DNA of 64,000 nucleotides from PKWO01 sp036384915 (GTDB taxonomy: Bacteria; Pseudomonadota; Gammaproteobacteria; Burkholderiales; Burkholderiaceae_D), in NCBI GenBank assembly GCA_036384915.1, contig DASVLJ010000043.1, forward strand, positions 1 to 64,000, written 5' to 3'. This document shows, piece after piece, positions 63,317-64,000 of the stretch; position 1 is the stretch's first letter; each line of letters starts with the position of its first letter. Under the pieces are notes generated by a model. The model was not told the origin of the DNA. It made no database searches and saw only the letters and a list, made by a program, of their open reading frames with translations. The position numbers and the translations under genes were made by a program.

Positions 63317-63982
63317 ATGCTCACACGACGCGAAATCACTGCCGGCCTGCTGGGCGCCACGGTGATGAGCGCTTTGCCGTCTTTCGGAGCGTCCTTGAGG
63401 CGCGTGCCATTGGAGCCGCTGAATTTGCCCAAGCCGGTGACCGAGGGCGGGATGCCGCTGTTTTCCGCGCTCAAGCTGCGCCGGTCGATGCGGTCCTACT
63501 CCAACCGTCCGATTCCGTTGCCATTGCTGTCGAACCTGCTTTGGGCGGCGTTCGGCGTAAACCGCCCGGACGGCGGCCGCACCGCGCCGTCCTGGCACGG
63601 GGTGATGGCGATCGATATTTACCTGGCGATGGCCAATGGCGTCTGGCTGTACGATCCTGCGGCCCATGCGTTGCTGCCCCATATGGCGAATGACATTCGC
63701 GCGCAAACCGGTACGCAGGACTTCGTCGGTTCGGCGCCGCTCAATCTGGTCTATGTCGCGCATGGAGAGCGCATGGCGGACGTTACCCAGGAAGAGCGGC
63801 GGCTTTATGCATCCGTCGATGCCGGCTTCATCGGCCAGAATGTCTATCTGTTTTGCGCGTCGGAAGGGCTGGCGACCGTCTTCCGCGCCGCGGTCGATAC
63901 CGGGAAGCTGGCCGAAACAATGGGTTTGCCGCCGAGGCAATTCGTCACCTTTGCACAGACGGTGGGCTTTGCGGGCGCGTGA
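63317..63982 (+). CDS. Nitroreductase-family protein with N-terminal signal
   Basis: A 221-aa protein of the SagB/nitroreductase fold. After a possible signal (MLTRREITAGLLGATVMSALPSFGA, with twin Arg) comes the FMN-binding opening ALKLRRSMRSYSNRPIPLPLLSNLLWAAFG, then GVNRPDGGRTAPSWH. The C-terminal GFIGQNVYLFCASEGLATVFR and MGLPPRQFVTFAQTVG blocks are family-typical. It is shorter than catalytic nitroreductases and may be exported with FMN by Tat, as in related periplasmic oxidoreductases. A strong AAGGAGG lies 5 nt before the ATG, 94 bp after the BCAM0308-like gene. Confidence 0.88.
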   Translation: MLTRREITAGLLGATVMSALPSFGASLRRVPLEPLNLPKPVTEGGMPLFSALKLRRSMRSYSNRPIPLPLLSNLLWAAFGVNRPDGGRTAPSWHGVMAIDIYLAMANGVWLYDPAAHALLPHMANDIRAQTGTQDFVGSAPLNLVYVAHGERMADVTQEERRLYASVDAGFIGQNVYLFCASEGLATVFRAAVDTGKLAETMGLPPRQFVTFAQTVGFAGA

Positions 63983-64000
63983 ATGGCTGGTGCAGTGCTT

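Overview
The window is a 64 kb stretch of GC-rich proteobacterial chromosome. The gene content points to a betaproteobacterium of the Burkholderiales, probably Oxalobacteraceae or Burkholderiaceae: a BCAM0308-type protein, a Tad pilus locus, a HopX/XopE-type effector behind an hrpII/PIP box, and a Wzx/Wzy-type exopolysaccharide cluster. This placement is inferred from gene content; there is no rRNA or core marker in the window.

Layout. (1) 1-5.3 kb is accessory DNA: an intact ISAs1-family IS with a 10-bp target duplication, a 650-aa protein of unknown function and a low-GC two-gene unit that resembles a toxin remnant plus immunity gene. (2) 5.3-9.4 kb holds two divergent paralogous beta-helix lipoproteins. 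(3) 9.4-22.9 kb is an exopolysaccharide cluster: WecG-type and GT4 glycosyltransferases, outer-membrane export lipoprotein, tyrosine autokinase, undecaprenyl-phosphate sugar transferase, gmd and fcl (GDP-L-fucose), Wzx-like flippase, GT2 and Wzy-like polymerase. (4) 22.9-27.1 kb has a type III effector-like gene under an hrpII box, then a degenerate PfkB protein, a polysaccharide deacetylase and a REC-PAS-degenerate GGDEF protein. (5) 27.1-31.3 kb has a small HTH-like protein, a tandem-PAS histidine kinase and a wax ester synthase/DGAT. (6) 31.3-41.3 kb is a complete-looking Tad/Flp pilus operon on the minus strand. (7) 42-64 kb is a stress and lipid region: structured RNA, FadD-like ligase, hydrolase, phasin-like protein, manC, PAP2 protein, an RpoD paralogue, a GGDEF-EAL-REC protein, BON protein, PolX, phosphoribosyltransferase, PRPP-synthetase-like protein, a COG2187 kinase-like protein, an ACP-FAAL-PlsC fusion, a BCAM0308-like protein and a nitroreductase-like protein.

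What ties it together. At least seven exact copies of the FNR-type palindrome TTGA-N6-TCAA occur in intergenic DNA, plus several one-mismatch copies. About one exact copy per 65 kb is expected by chance. In most cases a -10-like hexamer lies 19-23 bp from the box, the class II activator geometry. The boxes precede the polysaccharide operons, the deacetylase/GGDEF operon, the kinase-DGAT operon, the structured RNA, the phasin-like gene, manC, the FAAL fusion and the BCAM0308-like gene. The likely reading is an oxygen-responsive (FNR/Anr-type) low-oxygen survival regulon that controls polysaccharide, storage lipid and nucleotide/stress functions, resembling the low-oxygen-activated (lxa) locus of Burkholderia cenocepacia.

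Most novel candidates: (a) an approximately 170-nt multi-hairpin RNA at 42720-42888 with its own FNR-type promoter and a strong terminator, and (b) the hrpII-box-controlled effector inside a polysaccharide region.
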